A stretch of DNA of 64,000 nucleotides from contig NZ_DASYHI010000020.1 in assembly GCF_035998675.1 (NCBI RefSeq), positions 744,001-808,000 of the forward strand, given 5' to 3'. This DNA comes from Telluribacter sp035998675. Lineage in GTDB: Bacteria > Bacteroidota > Bacteroidia > Cytophagales > Spirosomataceae. The first letter of the stretch is position 1. Each line of letters opens with the position of its first letter. The position numbers were made by a program, and so were the translations under genes. Shown one piece after another: positions 1 through 9,109 of this stretch. The notes beneath the pieces are model-generated. The model was not told the origin of the DNA, ran no database searches, and saw nothing but the letters and a program-made list of their open reading frames with translations.

Positions 1-1
1 G

Positions 2-487
2 CGTATAATAGCCCTCGCCAGTACCCTTTTCGGCCTGCTTTCAATTTCGTGCAGCCAGGCCCAGAAGCAAAAAACCCAGGAAAAAGAAACAGTACGCCAG
101 GTACAGAAAACCAAAGAAGAATGGAAAAACCAATTATCGGCTCAGTCGTACTACGTCCTGCGTGAAAAAGGAACCGAACGGGCTTTTACCAGTCCTCTGA
201 ATGCCAATAAGCAAAAAGGAGTGTATAAATGTGCCGGTTGTGGTACTGAATTATTCAGCTCGCAGCATAAGTTTGAGTCCGGTACGGGATGGCCGAGCTT
301 TTATAAACCATTGGTTGCCAAGAACGTGGACGAGAAGGCAGATCACGACGCCGGCATGGTTCGGACCGAAGTACTTTGTAACGTATGTGGGGGGCATCTG
401 GGGCATGTTTTTGAGGACGGTCCGGCTCCTACCGGTCTCCGCTACTGCCTTAACGGTGCAGCCCTTACCTTTGAAAAGAAAGATTAA
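2..487 (+). CDS. msrB: Peptide-methionine (R)-S-oxide reductase, lipoprotein form (5' end outside window)
   Basis: The reading frame is open from the window edge, so the start codon is missing. MsrB reduces methionine-R-sulfoxide in proteins. Visible features are two zinc-binding CxxC pairs (CAGC and CNVC), the family block GTGWPSF, the GGHLGHVFEDGP block and RYCLN, whose cysteine is the usual catalytic residue. Ahead of the domain lie a hydrophobic stretch and a lipobox-like LSISC followed by a Gln/Lys-rich linker, so the enzyme is probably a lipoprotein acting in the periplasm rather than the cytosol. It lies 78 bp upstream of the penicillin-binding protein gene on the same strand. The family assignment is firm; lipidation is inferred from the lipobox. 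Confidence 0.93.
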   Translation, partial: RIIALASTLFGLLSISCSQAQKQKTQEKETVRQVQKTKEEWKNQLSAQSYYVLREKGTERAFTSPLNANKQKGVYKCAGCGTELFSSQHKFESGTGWPSFYKPLVAKNVDEKADHDAGMVRTEVLCNVCGGHLGHVFEDGPAPTGLRYCLNGAALTFEKKD

Positions 488-565
488 ACCTTATGTAATG
501 AAGCCGGACGTACCAGTTATCGTCCGGCTTTCGTTATATTTGACCCCAATGAAATTAAATGTTTA

Positions 566-3136
566 ATGGAAGCTATTCGAGCTTTTTTTAGAAAAATAAG
601 TACCTTACTTCAACGCTTTGCAGATCAGGTAAAAACCTTTTTGGGTAACCTGTTCTTTGGTGCAATTGGTTTAATTGCGGGCAAAGAGCGGGCCGCTCAG
701 TTTCGTTTACAGGCAAGCAATACCAACCAGCGGTTGCGCCGGTCCTGGGACCAGGCCGTGGACCGTCACTCGCCTTACTACCGTCCGGTTGTACTTACCT
801 GGAAAGTTTTCTTCTATGGGTTTCTGGCCTTTGCCTTTTATATTTTTTGCGTAGAGACTAACTTCCTGTGGCTCATGGGTAGTATGCCCAGTGTACAGGA
901 TCTGCAAAACCCTAAAGTATCGCAGTCATCCGAGATTTATACCGCCGACGGGGTCATGATCGGGAAATTTTACACCGAAAACCGAACGCCCGTTCCCTAC
1001 GAAAAAATATCGCCCCACCTGGTAGAAGCCCTGATTGCCACGGAAGATATCCGTTTTTATGAGCACTCAGGAATTGACTACAAAGCCCTGGGGGCGGTAG
1101 CGGTGGGTATAATAACCGCCGAAACGGACCGCGGAGGGGGAAGTACCATTACCCAGCAGCTGGCCAAGAAATTGTTCAAGACGCGCCGCTCCGAGGCCCG
1201 TGGGGTATTGGGAAGCCTGCCCGGCTTGCGAACATTTATATATAAAACCAAGGAGTGGCTCACGGCCATTAAGCTGGAACGTAACTTTACGAAGCAGGAA
1301 ATCCTGACCATGTACTTTAACACCGTGGACTACGGTAACAACGCCTACGGTATTAATACCGCTGCCAAGTCCTACTTCAGTAAGTCACCCGACAGCCTGA
1401 ATGTACAGGAGTCGGCAGTGCTGGTGGGGTTGCAGAAAGCCACCACAACCTATAATCCAATCCGGAATCCCAAGCGGTCCAGGGAGCGACGTGACGTGGT
1501 GATCAGCCAGATGGCCAAGTACAACTACCTTAGCGCGCAGCAGGCCGACTCCATCAGCCAGCTTCCCATTGAACTGAAGACCAACTTTGAAACTCCATAC
1601 GACGGTAACGCCAACTACTTCAAAAACGCGGTGGTGGATTTTGTAAAGGAATGGGGCGAAAAAAATGGCTATGACCTTTATACCGATGGTCTGAAAATAC
1701 ATACGACTATTGATTCCCGCATGCAGGAACACGCCGAAGAGGCCGTTGCGTTAAAAATGCGGCAGCTGCAGCGGGTATTTGAAGACCACTGGGGAAAACA
1801 AAATCCCTGGGTTGACGAGAACGGCAAGGAAATCCAGGATTTTCTGGAAAACGTGGTAAAACGCACCCGCCGGTACCAGACCCTGGCCACCCGCTTCCCC
1901 AACCAGCCCGATTCAATTACCCACTACCTCAATAAAAAAGATACAATGGTAGTGTACGACTGGAAAACCGGTGGCGAAATGACCCGGTACTGGAGTCCGC
2001 TGGATTCGCTCAACTACTACAAGCGCATTCTGCGGGCCGGTATGATGTCTATGAACCCTTATACGGGCCATATCAAAGCCTGGGTGGGCGACCTCAACTA
2101 TGAATTTTTTAAGTATGACCACGTAAAGCAGGGCCGTAGGCAACCGGGCTCTACTTTCAAGCCCTTTGTGTACGCTACTGCGATCGACGACGGCGCCTTC
2201 GACATGAGCCCGTGCGACCGGATTCAGGATAAACCGTTTTCCATTGAAGTAGAACAAAACGGAAAAATGGGCGTCTGGCGACCCAAAAACTCGACTGGCT
2301 ATTTCAGCTACTCCAACATGACCCTACGCCGGGCGCTGGCGCAGTCGGTTAACTCCATTACGGCTTCGCTAACCGACCAGGTGCGCCCCAATAATGTGGT
2401 GAAATACGCCAAAAAACTGGGTATTACCAGTAAGCTGGACCCCGTACCTTCTATCGGGCTTGGCCCCTTTGATGTAAGCCTATACGACATGGTAGCGGCT
2501 TACGGCGCTTTTGTCAATAATGGTACTTATACCCGGCCCATCATTGTTACCCGCATTGAAGACCGTAACGGAAACGTGATTGAGGAATTTGCCCCCGAGC
2601 ACCGTGAGGCCATTCGTCCCGAGTCGGCCTACCTGATGGTACACATGCTCAAAGGGGGGGTGGAAGAACCGGGAGGTACTTCGTCGAGTATCCGGTGGCT
2701 GTTTCCGGAGGTGGCCAAAGACGGCAACGAAATCGGCGGCAAAACGGGTACTACCTCCAACAACTCCGACGGATGGTTTATGTCCATTACCCCCGAGCTG
2801 GTGACGGGTGCCTGGGTGGGCGGTGACGACCGGAGTATTCACTTCCGGAGTACCCGACTGGGAGAAGGCGCAAAAACTGCTCTGCCCATTGTAGGAAGTT
2901 TTCTGGAAAGGGTATATAAAGACAAATCCATCGGACTGGAAAGAGGTCCTTTTCCCAAACCCAGTTTCCCCATTAACAAAGATATTAATTGTGCCCCGGT
3001 CTACGAAGCCCAGGCCGACACCCTGGAATTTGAGCCAGATAGTACTGCCAGCGATATTGACGAGGATGCCATAGATTTCGGACCGCCCCCACCACCGCTG
3101 CCGGGGATTGATTCTGTCCGTAGGAATTTCAGGTAG
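566..3136 (+). CDS. mrcA: Class A penicillin-binding protein 1A (bifunctional peptidoglycan synthase)
   Basis: An 856-residue protein that polymerises and crosslinks peptidoglycan at the inner membrane. A membrane anchor spans about residues 80-105. The GT51 transglycosylase domain follows, with catalytic Glu160 in ATEDIRFYEHSG and the GGSTITQQLAKKLF block. The transpeptidase domain has STFK (Ser529, Lys532), SVN (594-596) and KTG (726-728). The C-terminal tail is acidic and ends in a proline-rich stretch (PPPPPLPG). Length is typical for Bacteroidota PBP1A. Residues 1-75 are basic and amphipathic and precede the anchor, a modest N-terminal extension. The stop codon lies inside the left arm of the following terminator hairpin. 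The symbol follows E. coli usage; ponA is the equivalent name elsewhere. Confidence 0.95.
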   Translation: MEAIRAFFRKISTLLQRFADQVKTFLGNLFFGAIGLIAGKERAAQFRLQASNTNQRLRRSWDQAVDRHSPYYRPVVLTWKVFFYGFLAFAFYIFCVETNFLWLMGSMPSVQDLQNPKVSQSSEIYTADGVMIGKFYTENRTPVPYEKISPHLVEALIATEDIRFYEHSGIDYKALGAVAVGIITAETDRGGGSTITQQLAKKLFKTRRSEARGVLGSLPGLRTFIYKTKEWLTAIKLERNFTKQEILTMYFNTVDYGNNAYGINTAAKSYFSKSPDSLNVQESAVLVGLQKATTTYNPIRNPKRSRERRDVVISQMAKYNYLSAQQADSISQLPIELKTNFETPYDGNANYFKNAVVDFVKEWGEKNGYDLYTDGLKIHTTIDSRMQEHAEEAVALKMRQLQRVFEDHWGKQNPWVDENGKEIQDFLENVVKRTRRYQTLATRFPNQPDSITHYLNKKDTMVVYDWKTGGEMTRYWSPLDSLNYYKRILRAGMMSMNPYTGHIKAWVGDLNYEFFKYDHVKQGRRQPGSTFKPFVYATAIDDGAFDMSPCDRIQDKPFSIEVEQNGKMGVWRPKNSTGYFSYSNMTLRRALAQSVNSITASLTDQVRPNNVVKYAKKLGITSKLDPVPSIGLGPFDVSLYDMVAAYGAFVNNGTYTRPIIVTRIEDRNGNVIEEFAPEHREAIRPESAYLMVHMLKGGVEEPGGTSSSIRWLFPEVAKDGNEIGGKTGTTSNNSDGWFMSITPELVTGAWVGGDDRSIHFRSTRLGEGAKTALPIVGSFLERVYKDKSIGLERGPFPKPSFPINKDINCAPVYEAQADTLEFEPDSTASDIDEDAIDFGPPPPPLPGIDSVRRNFR

Positions 3137-3184
3137 TAAAAGAAAGAGGAAAGCCCGCCGGACTTTCCTCTTTCTTTTACTACC
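3132..3184. terminator. 22-bp perfect inverted repeat, bidirectional terminator
   Basis: A perfect 22-bp stem (3132-3153 with 3163-3184) and a 9-nt loop sit between two convergent genes. The arms are purine-rich/pyrimidine-rich, so each strand offers a T-rich exit. The left arm begins upstream of the PBP stop codon and includes it. Confidence 0.8.
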
Positions 3185-3216
3185 CTTTTATATGTTTTTC
3201 CAAAAATCAGCCTTAC

Positions 3217-4989
3217 TTAGCTTATAATTTTGAGGACATCTTTGTACTGCATCCGGTACAGGTTGGCGTAGAAACCGTTCTTTTCGAGTAATTTTTCGTG
3301 ATTACCTTCTTCCTTGATCTCTCCCTTATCTACCACTATTATTTTGTCGGCTTCCTGAATCGTTGACAGGCGGTGGGCAATCACAATGGCCGTGCGGCCT
3401 TCCATCAATTTTTCAATGGCTTTCTGTATCAATTCTTCGGTTTCGGTGTCCACCGACGAGGTAGCTTCGTCCAGGACCATAATTTTGGGGTCGTGGACCA
3501 TGGCGCGCACGAACGAAATAAGCTGTCGCTGCCCTACCGACAGCGTGGCTCCCCGTTCCATGACATTGTACCCGTACCCCTGGGGCAGGCGTTCAATAAA
3601 ATCGTGAACCCCTACCAGTTTAGCGGCCTCCACAATCTTTTCGCGGGTGATGTTTGGATTACCCAGCCGTATGTTATTTTCAATGGTATCCGAGAAAAGG
3701 AAAACATCCTGCAGTACCACCCCGATATTACGTCGCAGGGCGCTTAATTCGTAGTCGTGTACCTCCACGTCATCAATGTAGATATTCCCCTTGTTGATAT
3801 CATAAAAACGGCTTAGCAGGTTTATGATGGAGGATTTTCCGGCTCCGGTGGCTCCCACAAAGGCTACGGTTTCTCCTTCGTTCACTTTGAAATTTATGTT
3901 TTTGAGTACATAGTCCTCATCGTTGTAGGCAAACCACACATCTTTAAACTCTACCTTACCCTGAATGGTATCCGGGTTGTGGGTTCCTTCGTTGGTCGTA
4001 AACTCATCGCTGTCCAGTAATTTCAGGATGCGGTCGGTACTTACGATTCCCATCTGCAAGGTATTGAATCGGTCAGCCAGCTGCCGGATGGGCCGGAAGA
4101 ACAGGTTGATGAACATAACAAAGGCTGTAACGGTACCAAAAGTCACTTCCTGATTCAGGATCTGTTTGGAACCGTACCACACCACCAGTCCGGTACCAGC
4201 TGCCGCAATAACGTCAGCCACCGGGAAATAAATGGAGTAGTACAAAATGGACCGGATGTTGGAGTCGCGGTGCTGCTTGTTTATATCTTTAAACTTTTCA
4301 AATTCGGCTTCCTCACTGCTGAATATCTGTACGATGCTCATGCCCGTAATGTGCTCCTGCACGAAGGAATTCAGGTTAGAAACCGCCGCCCGTACTTCAT
4401 TGAAAGCATCCTTTATTTTTTCTTTGAAAATATAGGTACTTATCAGCATCAGCGGAATCATGGACAGGCTGATGAGCGAGAGCTTCCAGTCAGTATAGAA
4501 CATGACCGAAATAATAAGTACCAACTGCAGAATGTCACCCGCAATGGCGGCCATACCATCCGTGAATACGTTCGACAAGGTTTCAATATCTGAAATGGTC
4601 CGGGTTACCAGGCGGCCGATGGGCGTATTATCAAAGAACTTAAGGCGCAGGTTAACAATCTTTTCGTACAGCTGCACCCGGATATCACGGATAATGTACT
4701 GCCCCAGCCAGCCCGACAGATAGGTATTGACGAACTGTACTACCCCCTGCACGACCAGCACCAGCACCATAACAGCCAGCATCTGGGCCAGCAGGGTGTA
4801 GTTACCCTGGGCTATGGGTTCATCAATGGTGTACTTGATCAGCAGCGGAATAATCGGGGCTAGTACCGCACTAACCATGATTATGAGAATAAGCAGGTAA
4901 AATTGCTTCTTGTACGGCCCCACAAAAGTATACAGACGCTTCAGGGTGGGAAGGTCAAATATCTGGCCGCTCTTGGTTTCTTGATTCAC
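3217..4989 (-). CDS. ABC exporter, fused permease and ATPase (MsbA/multidrug type)
   Basis: A 590-residue half-transporter with six membrane segments in roughly the first 320 residues and a C-terminal nucleotide-binding domain. Walker A is GATGAGKSS (about 376-384), the signature is LSVGQRQL (about 480-487), Walker B is IMVLDEATSSVD (about 500-511) and the H-loop is IAHRLST. It should work as a dimer at the inner membrane. Lipid or drug export is typical of the family, but the substrate cannot be read from sequence. It is transcribed alone, convergent with the PBP gene and divergent from the DUF4126 gene. Confidence 0.9.
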   Translation of the reverse strand: MNQETKSGQIFDLPTLKRLYTFVGPYKKQFYLLILIIMVSAVLAPIIPLLIKYTIDEPIAQGNYTLLAQMLAVMVLVLVVQGVVQFVNTYLSGWLGQYIIRDIRVQLYEKIVNLRLKFFDNTPIGRLVTRTISDIETLSNVFTDGMAAIAGDILQLVLIISVMFYTDWKLSLISLSMIPLMLISTYIFKEKIKDAFNEVRAAVSNLNSFVQEHITGMSIVQIFSSEEAEFEKFKDINKQHRDSNIRSILYYSIYFPVADVIAAAGTGLVVWYGSKQILNQEVTFGTVTAFVMFINLFFRPIRQLADRFNTLQMGIVSTDRILKLLDSDEFTTNEGTHNPDTIQGKVEFKDVWFAYNDEDYVLKNINFKVNEGETVAFVGATGAGKSSIINLLSRFYDINKGNIYIDDVEVHDYELSALRRNIGVVLQDVFLFSDTIENNIRLGNPNITREKIVEAAKLVGVHDFIERLPQGYGYNVMERGATLSVGQRQLISFVRAMVHDPKIMVLDEATSSVDTETEELIQKAIEKLMEGRTAIVIAHRLSTIQEADKIIVVDKGEIKEEGNHEKLLEKNGFYANLYRMQYKDVLKIIS

Positions 4990-5148
4990 TGGTTACAGGC
5001 TTGGTTTCTGGTACTTTTTCTAACACACAATCCACAGTGAAAGTTACAGTCACCGTTTAGTACAGGAGAATATAGTTCTACGAACTTAGCCAGTTTTAGA
5101 GAATATTTCTAACTTCACCTGTTCATCTTATTTTAATTAAAATTACTC

Positions 5149-5715
5149 ATGGAGCTTTTCCTCAGTATTTGTCTGGGTTTAGGGCTAAGTGCCAGTACCG
5201 GCTTCCGGATTTTTGTTCCGATGCTGCTGGCTAACGTGGCCGCCATGAGCGGATGGATTACCCCTACCGAGGGCTTTATGTGGCTGGCTACCTGGCCGGC
5301 CTTCTTTGCTTTGCTTACCGCCACTATTGTCGAGATTGGCGCCTACTACATACCTTTTATTGACAACCTGCTGGACACCATCGCTACGCCCCTGTCGGTC
5401 ATAGCGGGTACGTTGCTTACTACCTCGTTTGTGGAAATAGAAAGTCCGGTACTGCAGTGGGGACTCGGGCTGATAGTCGGAGGAGGTACCGCCGGGCTGG
5501 TGCAGGCCGGTACCAGTCTGCTGCGGCTGGCTTCTTCCAAAACCACTATTGGCCTGGGCAACCCCGTGGTTTCTACGGCCGAAAACGTAGCTTCGTTTGG
5601 TTTGTCGGGCATTGCCATTTTTCTTCCGGTTATTGCCCTGTTACTGGTAGTGGGGCTGCTGTGGTGGCTGCTGCGCCGGATAGACCGGTGGAGGAGAAAA
5701 TCAGTACAATCCTGA
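5149..5715 (+). CDS. DUF4126 family membrane protein
   Basis: A 188-residue polytopic membrane protein. The opening MELFLSICLGLGLSASTGFR and the following LLANVAAMSGW match the DUF4126 family pattern. Hydrophobic segments are visible around residues 5-30, 48-70, 85-105 and 150-180, and the protein ends in a basic RRIDRWRRK tail, expected in the cytoplasm. No biochemical role is established for this family as far as I know. It is followed after 21 bp by the AraC-type regulator, so the two may be co-transcribed. Confidence 0.8.
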   Translation: MELFLSICLGLGLSASTGFRIFVPMLLANVAAMSGWITPTEGFMWLATWPAFFALLTATIVEIGAYYIPFIDNLLDTIATPLSVIAGTLLTTSFVEIESPVLQWGLGLIVGGGTAGLVQAGTSLLRLASSKTTIGLGNPVVSTAENVASFGLSGIAIFLPVIALLLVVGLLWWLLRRIDRWRRKSVQS

Positions 5716-5736
5716 CGGCAATTCTCTCCTATTCGC

Positions 5737-6693
5737 ATGAAAGAAACAATACTGACCAGTACTTTACCGACGCATAGTCTGCCGACACACAGTCTGCCGA
5801 AAGCGGCGGGGGAAGCGCCGGTTCTCAAAATTTTTCGGTTCAAGAACAGTCCCCCCGAATCGAAAACGACTGCACCCGGTCTGCTGCCCGTTACTCCTTT
5901 ACCTACCAATGCCCCTCACCGGCACAGCTACTACGAGATATTGTTCTTTGAAGAAGGGCAGGGTTTCCACGAAGTAGATTTCCGTACCTACCCGGTCAGT
6001 GCGCCCAGTGTTCATTTCCTGCCGCCCGGCAAGGTACACCTGCTGACCCCCACCTCCGACTGCCGCGGCTACATTATGGCTTTTTCAGAAGGCTTTTATT
6101 CTTTCTATGGTACACCGCAGTCGGTACCCTTGTCGCAGGTACCTTTCTTTCAGTCGGGTGTGCACGAGCCGGTGCTTTCGCTGAATGAGGAGACCAAAAG
6201 GTACCTGCAGTACCTGCTCGAAAACATGGTGGGTGATTTGCTGGAAGGTAGTGCGGAGAATAGCGCCATCCTGGGTTCTTACCTGCATATATTTTTACAA
6301 AAGTGCCAGCGACTGACTACCCGCCCCCCCGATCTGTCCGCCCCGTCCGCGACCCACCCGTCGGACCTGACGGGTCGTTTCCGGGAAATGGTGGAGAAGA
6401 ATTTCCGGGAAATGCACGAGGTGCAGCAGTATGCCACCGCCCTGGATGTAACACCGGATTATTTAAGCAAAATCGTCAAGAAAAGTGTTGGGGTGTCGGC
6501 GGGCGAATATATCCTGGACAAGCTGCTGCTGGAAGCCAAGCGCCTGCTGGTATTCACCCAAATGAGCAGCAAGGAAATATCTTACCATATCCACATTGAA
6601 GATCCCTCCTACTTTGGCCGCATCTTTAAACGTAAAACCGGCCTTACCCCCAACGAATACCGCATTTCTGTTCGGAAAAGTGCCAGCCAATAG
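5737..6693 (+). CDS. AraC family transcriptional regulator with N-terminal cupin sensor
   Basis: A 318-residue regulator. The middle part (about 50-130) has cupin features (HRHSYYEILFFEEGQG and HFLPPGKVHLL) typical of an AraC ligand-binding domain. The last 100 residues form the double helix-turn-helix, with YATALDVTPDYLSKIVKK as the first helix pair and DPSYFGRIFKRKTGLTPNEYR as the second. The N-terminus contains a short tandem repeat (LPTHSLPTHSLP) encoded by 15-bp DNA repeats at about 5765-5800. The gene lies directly upstream of the sugar-catabolic run beginning at 6783, with a strong promoter between them, so control of that run is a reasonable inference. Confidence 0.88.
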   Translation: MKETILTSTLPTHSLPTHSLPKAAGEAPVLKIFRFKNSPPESKTTAPGLLPVTPLPTNAPHRHSYYEILFFEEGQGFHEVDFRTYPVSAPSVHFLPPGKVHLLTPTSDCRGYIMAFSEGFYSFYGTPQSVPLSQVPFFQSGVHEPVLSLNEETKRYLQYLLENMVGDLLEGSAENSAILGSYLHIFLQKCQRLTTRPPDLSAPSATHPSDLTGRFREMVEKNFREMHEVQQYATALDVTPDYLSKIVKKSVGVSAGEYILDKLLLEAKRLLVFTQMSSKEISYHIHIEDPSYFGRIFKRKTGLTPNEYRISVRKSASQ

Positions 6694-6705
6694 TAAAAAA
6701 GTCCC

Positions 6706-6736
6706 TTGCCACCCCTTTCTTCTACTTCTATCTTTG
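6706..6736 (+). promoter_or_regulatory. Bacteroidota-type promoter of the GH88-like gene
   Basis: TTG (6706-6708), a 20-nt spacer and TATCTTTG (6729-6736) match the phylum consensus of TTTG, 19-21 nt and TAnnTTTG. The predicted leader to the ATG at 6783 is about 40 nt. It begins just after the regulator's stop codon. Confidence 0.75.
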
Positions 6737-6782
6737 TATTATCCTAGAATGATGAATCTAAATAATACTATCCTACAAGTAC

Positions 6783-8177
6783 ATGAAGATCAGGGAAGAC
6801 ATTTCAGCGGCCTCGCTACAGCCCAAAATTGACCGGCTGTGGCAGCTTTCAGCCGAAAAAATCCGGTTAATTAACCAGGAGTACGACATCTCGAAAGGCT
6901 CACCGGTATTTACGGTACAGGGCAAATACACTACCCGCGGCTGGACCGAATGGACCGAAGGCTTCCGCTACGGAGCCGAAGTACTACAGTACGACGCTAC
7001 CAACGAAGAAGAGTTTCTGGAAGAGGCACGGAAGCATACCGTGGCCCAGATGGCCTCGCACGTCGGACATTTCGGGGTACACGACCACGGCTTCAATAAC
7101 GTAAGTACCTACGGCAACCTGCTTCGCCTGATGAACGAAGGCCGCATTCCCGAAAACAAGTGGGAGCGTGACTTTTATGAAATTGCCCTTAAGGTTTCCG
7201 GTGCCGTGCAGGCCCGGCGCTGGACTACAATTAAAAACCTTCCGGTAGAAAACGGTGGCTATATTTATTCGTTCAATGGTCCCCACTCCCTCTTTGTGGA
7301 TACCATTCGTTCGGTACGGGCCCTGATGGTGTCGCACAAGCTGGGCCACAGCCTCATGGGCGAGAACGACCTGAAAGTAAGCCTGCTCGAACGCGGCACC
7401 AAGCACTCCATCGCTACGGCTATGTACTCGGTGTACTACGGCGAAGGCCGCGACAGCTACGACCTGCGCGGACGCACCGCCCACGAAAGTATCTTCAACA
7501 CCAACGACGGCAACTTCCGCAGCCCCAACTCGCAGCAGGGCTTCTCGGGCTTTACTACCTGGACCCGCGGACTTGCCTGGGCCATGGTCGGTTTTGCCGA
7601 ACAGCTCGAATCGCTTGCCAGCTTTTCGGACGAGGAACTCGCTCCGCTCGGGGGCCGCAGTGCTATCGAAAGTATTTATCTTAAAGGTGCCCGGGCTACC
7701 TGCGATTTCTATATTGACAATACCGCCGCCGATGGCATCCCCTACTGGGATACCGGAGCGCCGCAGCTCCACAAGCTCGGCGACTACACTACCCGCCCTT
7801 CCGACCCCTACAATGCCTACGAACCTGTCGACAGCTCCGCCGCCGCCATCGGCTCACAGGGGCTACTCCGCCTGGGCAAGTACCTCCAGGAGCAGGGTCA
7901 ACAGGAAGATGGTAACCGATACTGGCAAGCCGGATTGACGGCCCTGGATTCGCTGTTCGACGAGCCATATCTCTCTACTGACCCGCAACACCAGGGCCTC
8001 ATCCTGCACTCGGTGTACCACCGCCCCAACGGCTGGGATTTCATTCCCGAAGGACAGCAGGTACCTTGTGGTGAGTCGAGCATGTGGGGCGACTACCACA
8101 CCCGCGAGGTAGCGCTGTACCTGCACCGCATCAATCAGGGGCAGCCGTACTATACGTATTTGGGAGCTGTGAAATAA
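6783..8177 (+). CDS. GH88-like glycoside hydrolase (unsaturated glucuronyl hydrolase type)
   Basis: A 464-residue protein with the look of a GH88 (alpha/alpha)6 barrel. HDHGF contains Asp101 and FVDTIRSV contains Asp173; these resemble the two aspartates used by GH88 unsaturated glucuronyl hydrolases. FTTWTRGLAWAM (about 257-268) matches the family's RG(Q/L)AW block. No signal peptide is seen, so it should act in the cytosol on small imported oligosaccharides. It is the first gene after an AraC regulator and is followed by an isomerase-like TIM barrel, a Gfo/Idh/MocA oxidoreductase and an SDR. It could be a divergent barrel hydrolase with another sugar specificity; the substrate is not known. 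Confidence 0.75.
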   Translation: MKIREDISAASLQPKIDRLWQLSAEKIRLINQEYDISKGSPVFTVQGKYTTRGWTEWTEGFRYGAEVLQYDATNEEEFLEEARKHTVAQMASHVGHFGVHDHGFNNVSTYGNLLRLMNEGRIPENKWERDFYEIALKVSGAVQARRWTTIKNLPVENGGYIYSFNGPHSLFVDTIRSVRALMVSHKLGHSLMGENDLKVSLLERGTKHSIATAMYSVYYGEGRDSYDLRGRTAHESIFNTNDGNFRSPNSQQGFSGFTTWTRGLAWAMVGFAEQLESLASFSDEELAPLGGRSAIESIYLKGARATCDFYIDNTAADGIPYWDTGAPQLHKLGDYTTRPSDPYNAYEPVDSSAAAIGSQGLLRLGKYLQEQGQQEDGNRYWQAGLTALDSLFDEPYLSTDPQHQGLILHSVYHRPNGWDFIPEGQQVPCGESSMWGDYHTREVALYLHRINQGQPYYTYLGAVK

Positions 8178-8186
8178 TTTTGGTTG

Positions 8187-8232
8187 AGAGAATGAGAGAA
8201 TTGTGAATAATGTAAGAATTCTCTCATTCTCT
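8187..8232. repeat. 16-bp perfect inverted repeat after the GH88-like gene
   Basis: Arms 8187-8202 and 8217-8232 (AGAGAATGAGAGAATT and its complement) with a 14-nt loop lie 10 bp after the stop codon. There is no T-run after the stem, so it may be a transcript-stabilising or processing hairpin rather than an intrinsic terminator. Confidence 0.6.
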
Positions 8233-8293
8233 AACAGAAGTACTTATTCTCTCATCGCGGGGGCGGACCCCTCTCTCAAACACTCATTCAAAA

Positions 8294-9109
8294 ATGAATC
8301 TAGACAAATGCTGCGTACATACGATAACTACCAAGCCCTGGGGGTTATCGGAAGCCGTGGAAAACTACGCGGCCGCGGGAATAAAAGGGATTAGTGTGTG
8401 GCAGAATGCCGTTGAGGGCATCGGTCCGCACCGGGCCGGTGAGCTGATTCGTAGCGCCGGACTGGACGTGGTATCGTACGTACGCGGCGGCTTTTTCCCG
8501 CATACAAGCAGTACCGAGCGGGCCAAAGCCCTGGACCACAACCGCAAACTATTGGAAGAAGCCGCCGCGCTGGGAGCTCCCCTGATTGTACTGGTGTGCG
8601 GTGCCTCGCCCGACCAGCCACTGGAGGTGTCGCGTCAGCAAATTCGGGATGGTATTGAAGCAGTACTGCCCCTGGCCGAAAAACTGAACGTAAAGCTGGC
8701 CATAGAACCACTGCACCCGATGTATGCCGCCGACCGCTCGGCCATCAACACCCTAAAGCAGGCCAATGAAATGGCCGAAGCGATAGGTTCCGGACACGTG
8801 GGCGTGGCGGTAGATGTATACCACCTCTGGTGGGAACCTAACCTGCGGGGTGAAATAGCCCGTTGCGGCGCTAACGGCAACCTGCTGGCCTACCACGTCT
8901 GCGACTGGAAAGTCAACACGCTGGACCTGCTCAACGACCGGGGCCTGATGGGCGAAGGCTGTATTGACCTGAAGCAAATCAGCCAGTGGGTAGAGGAAGC
9001 CGGGTTTAACGGGTACAGTGAGGTAGAAATTTTCTCGAACATTTACTGGCAGCAAGACCAGCACGAGTTCCTGAAGAAAATCACGGACGCTTTTGTAGAA
9101 TATGTGTAG
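8294..9109 (+). CDS. Sugar phosphate isomerase/epimerase family protein (AP_endonuc_2 TIM barrel)
   Basis: A 271-residue protein of the xylose-isomerase-like TIM barrel family. Diagnostic blocks are KLAIEPLHPMY (metal-ligand Glu), VGVAVDVYHLWWEPN (Asp/His) and YSEVEIFSNIYW near the C-terminus (Glu). These enzymes isomerise or epimerise keto-sugars using a divalent metal. The chosen ATG at 8294 gives the short N-terminal strand normally seen; an out-of-frame ATG also lies upstream. The 116-bp gap before it holds the hairpin and low-complexity CT-rich sequence. Membership of the sugar-catabolic run is inferred from order and strand. Confidence 0.85.
   Translation: MNLDKCCVHTITTKPWGLSEAVENYAAAGIKGISVWQNAVEGIGPHRAGELIRSAGLDVVSYVRGGFFPHTSSTERAKALDHNRKLLEEAAALGAPLIVLVCGASPDQPLEVSRQQIRDGIEAVLPLAEKLNVKLAIEPLHPMYAADRSAINTLKQANEMAEAIGSGHVGVAVDVYHLWWEPNLRGEIARCGANGNLLAYHVCDWKVNTLDLLNDRGLMGEGCIDLKQISQWVEEAGFNGYSEVEIFSNIYWQQDQHEFLKKITDAFVEYV

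Noticed and set aside
5346..5909. 187-codon minus-strand frame spanning the DUF4126/AraC junction
   Set aside because: Overlaps two well-supported genes and has no recognisable domain.
6984..7772. 262-codon minus-strand frame
   Set aside because: Shadow of the GH88-like gene, which carries the family motifs on the plus strand.
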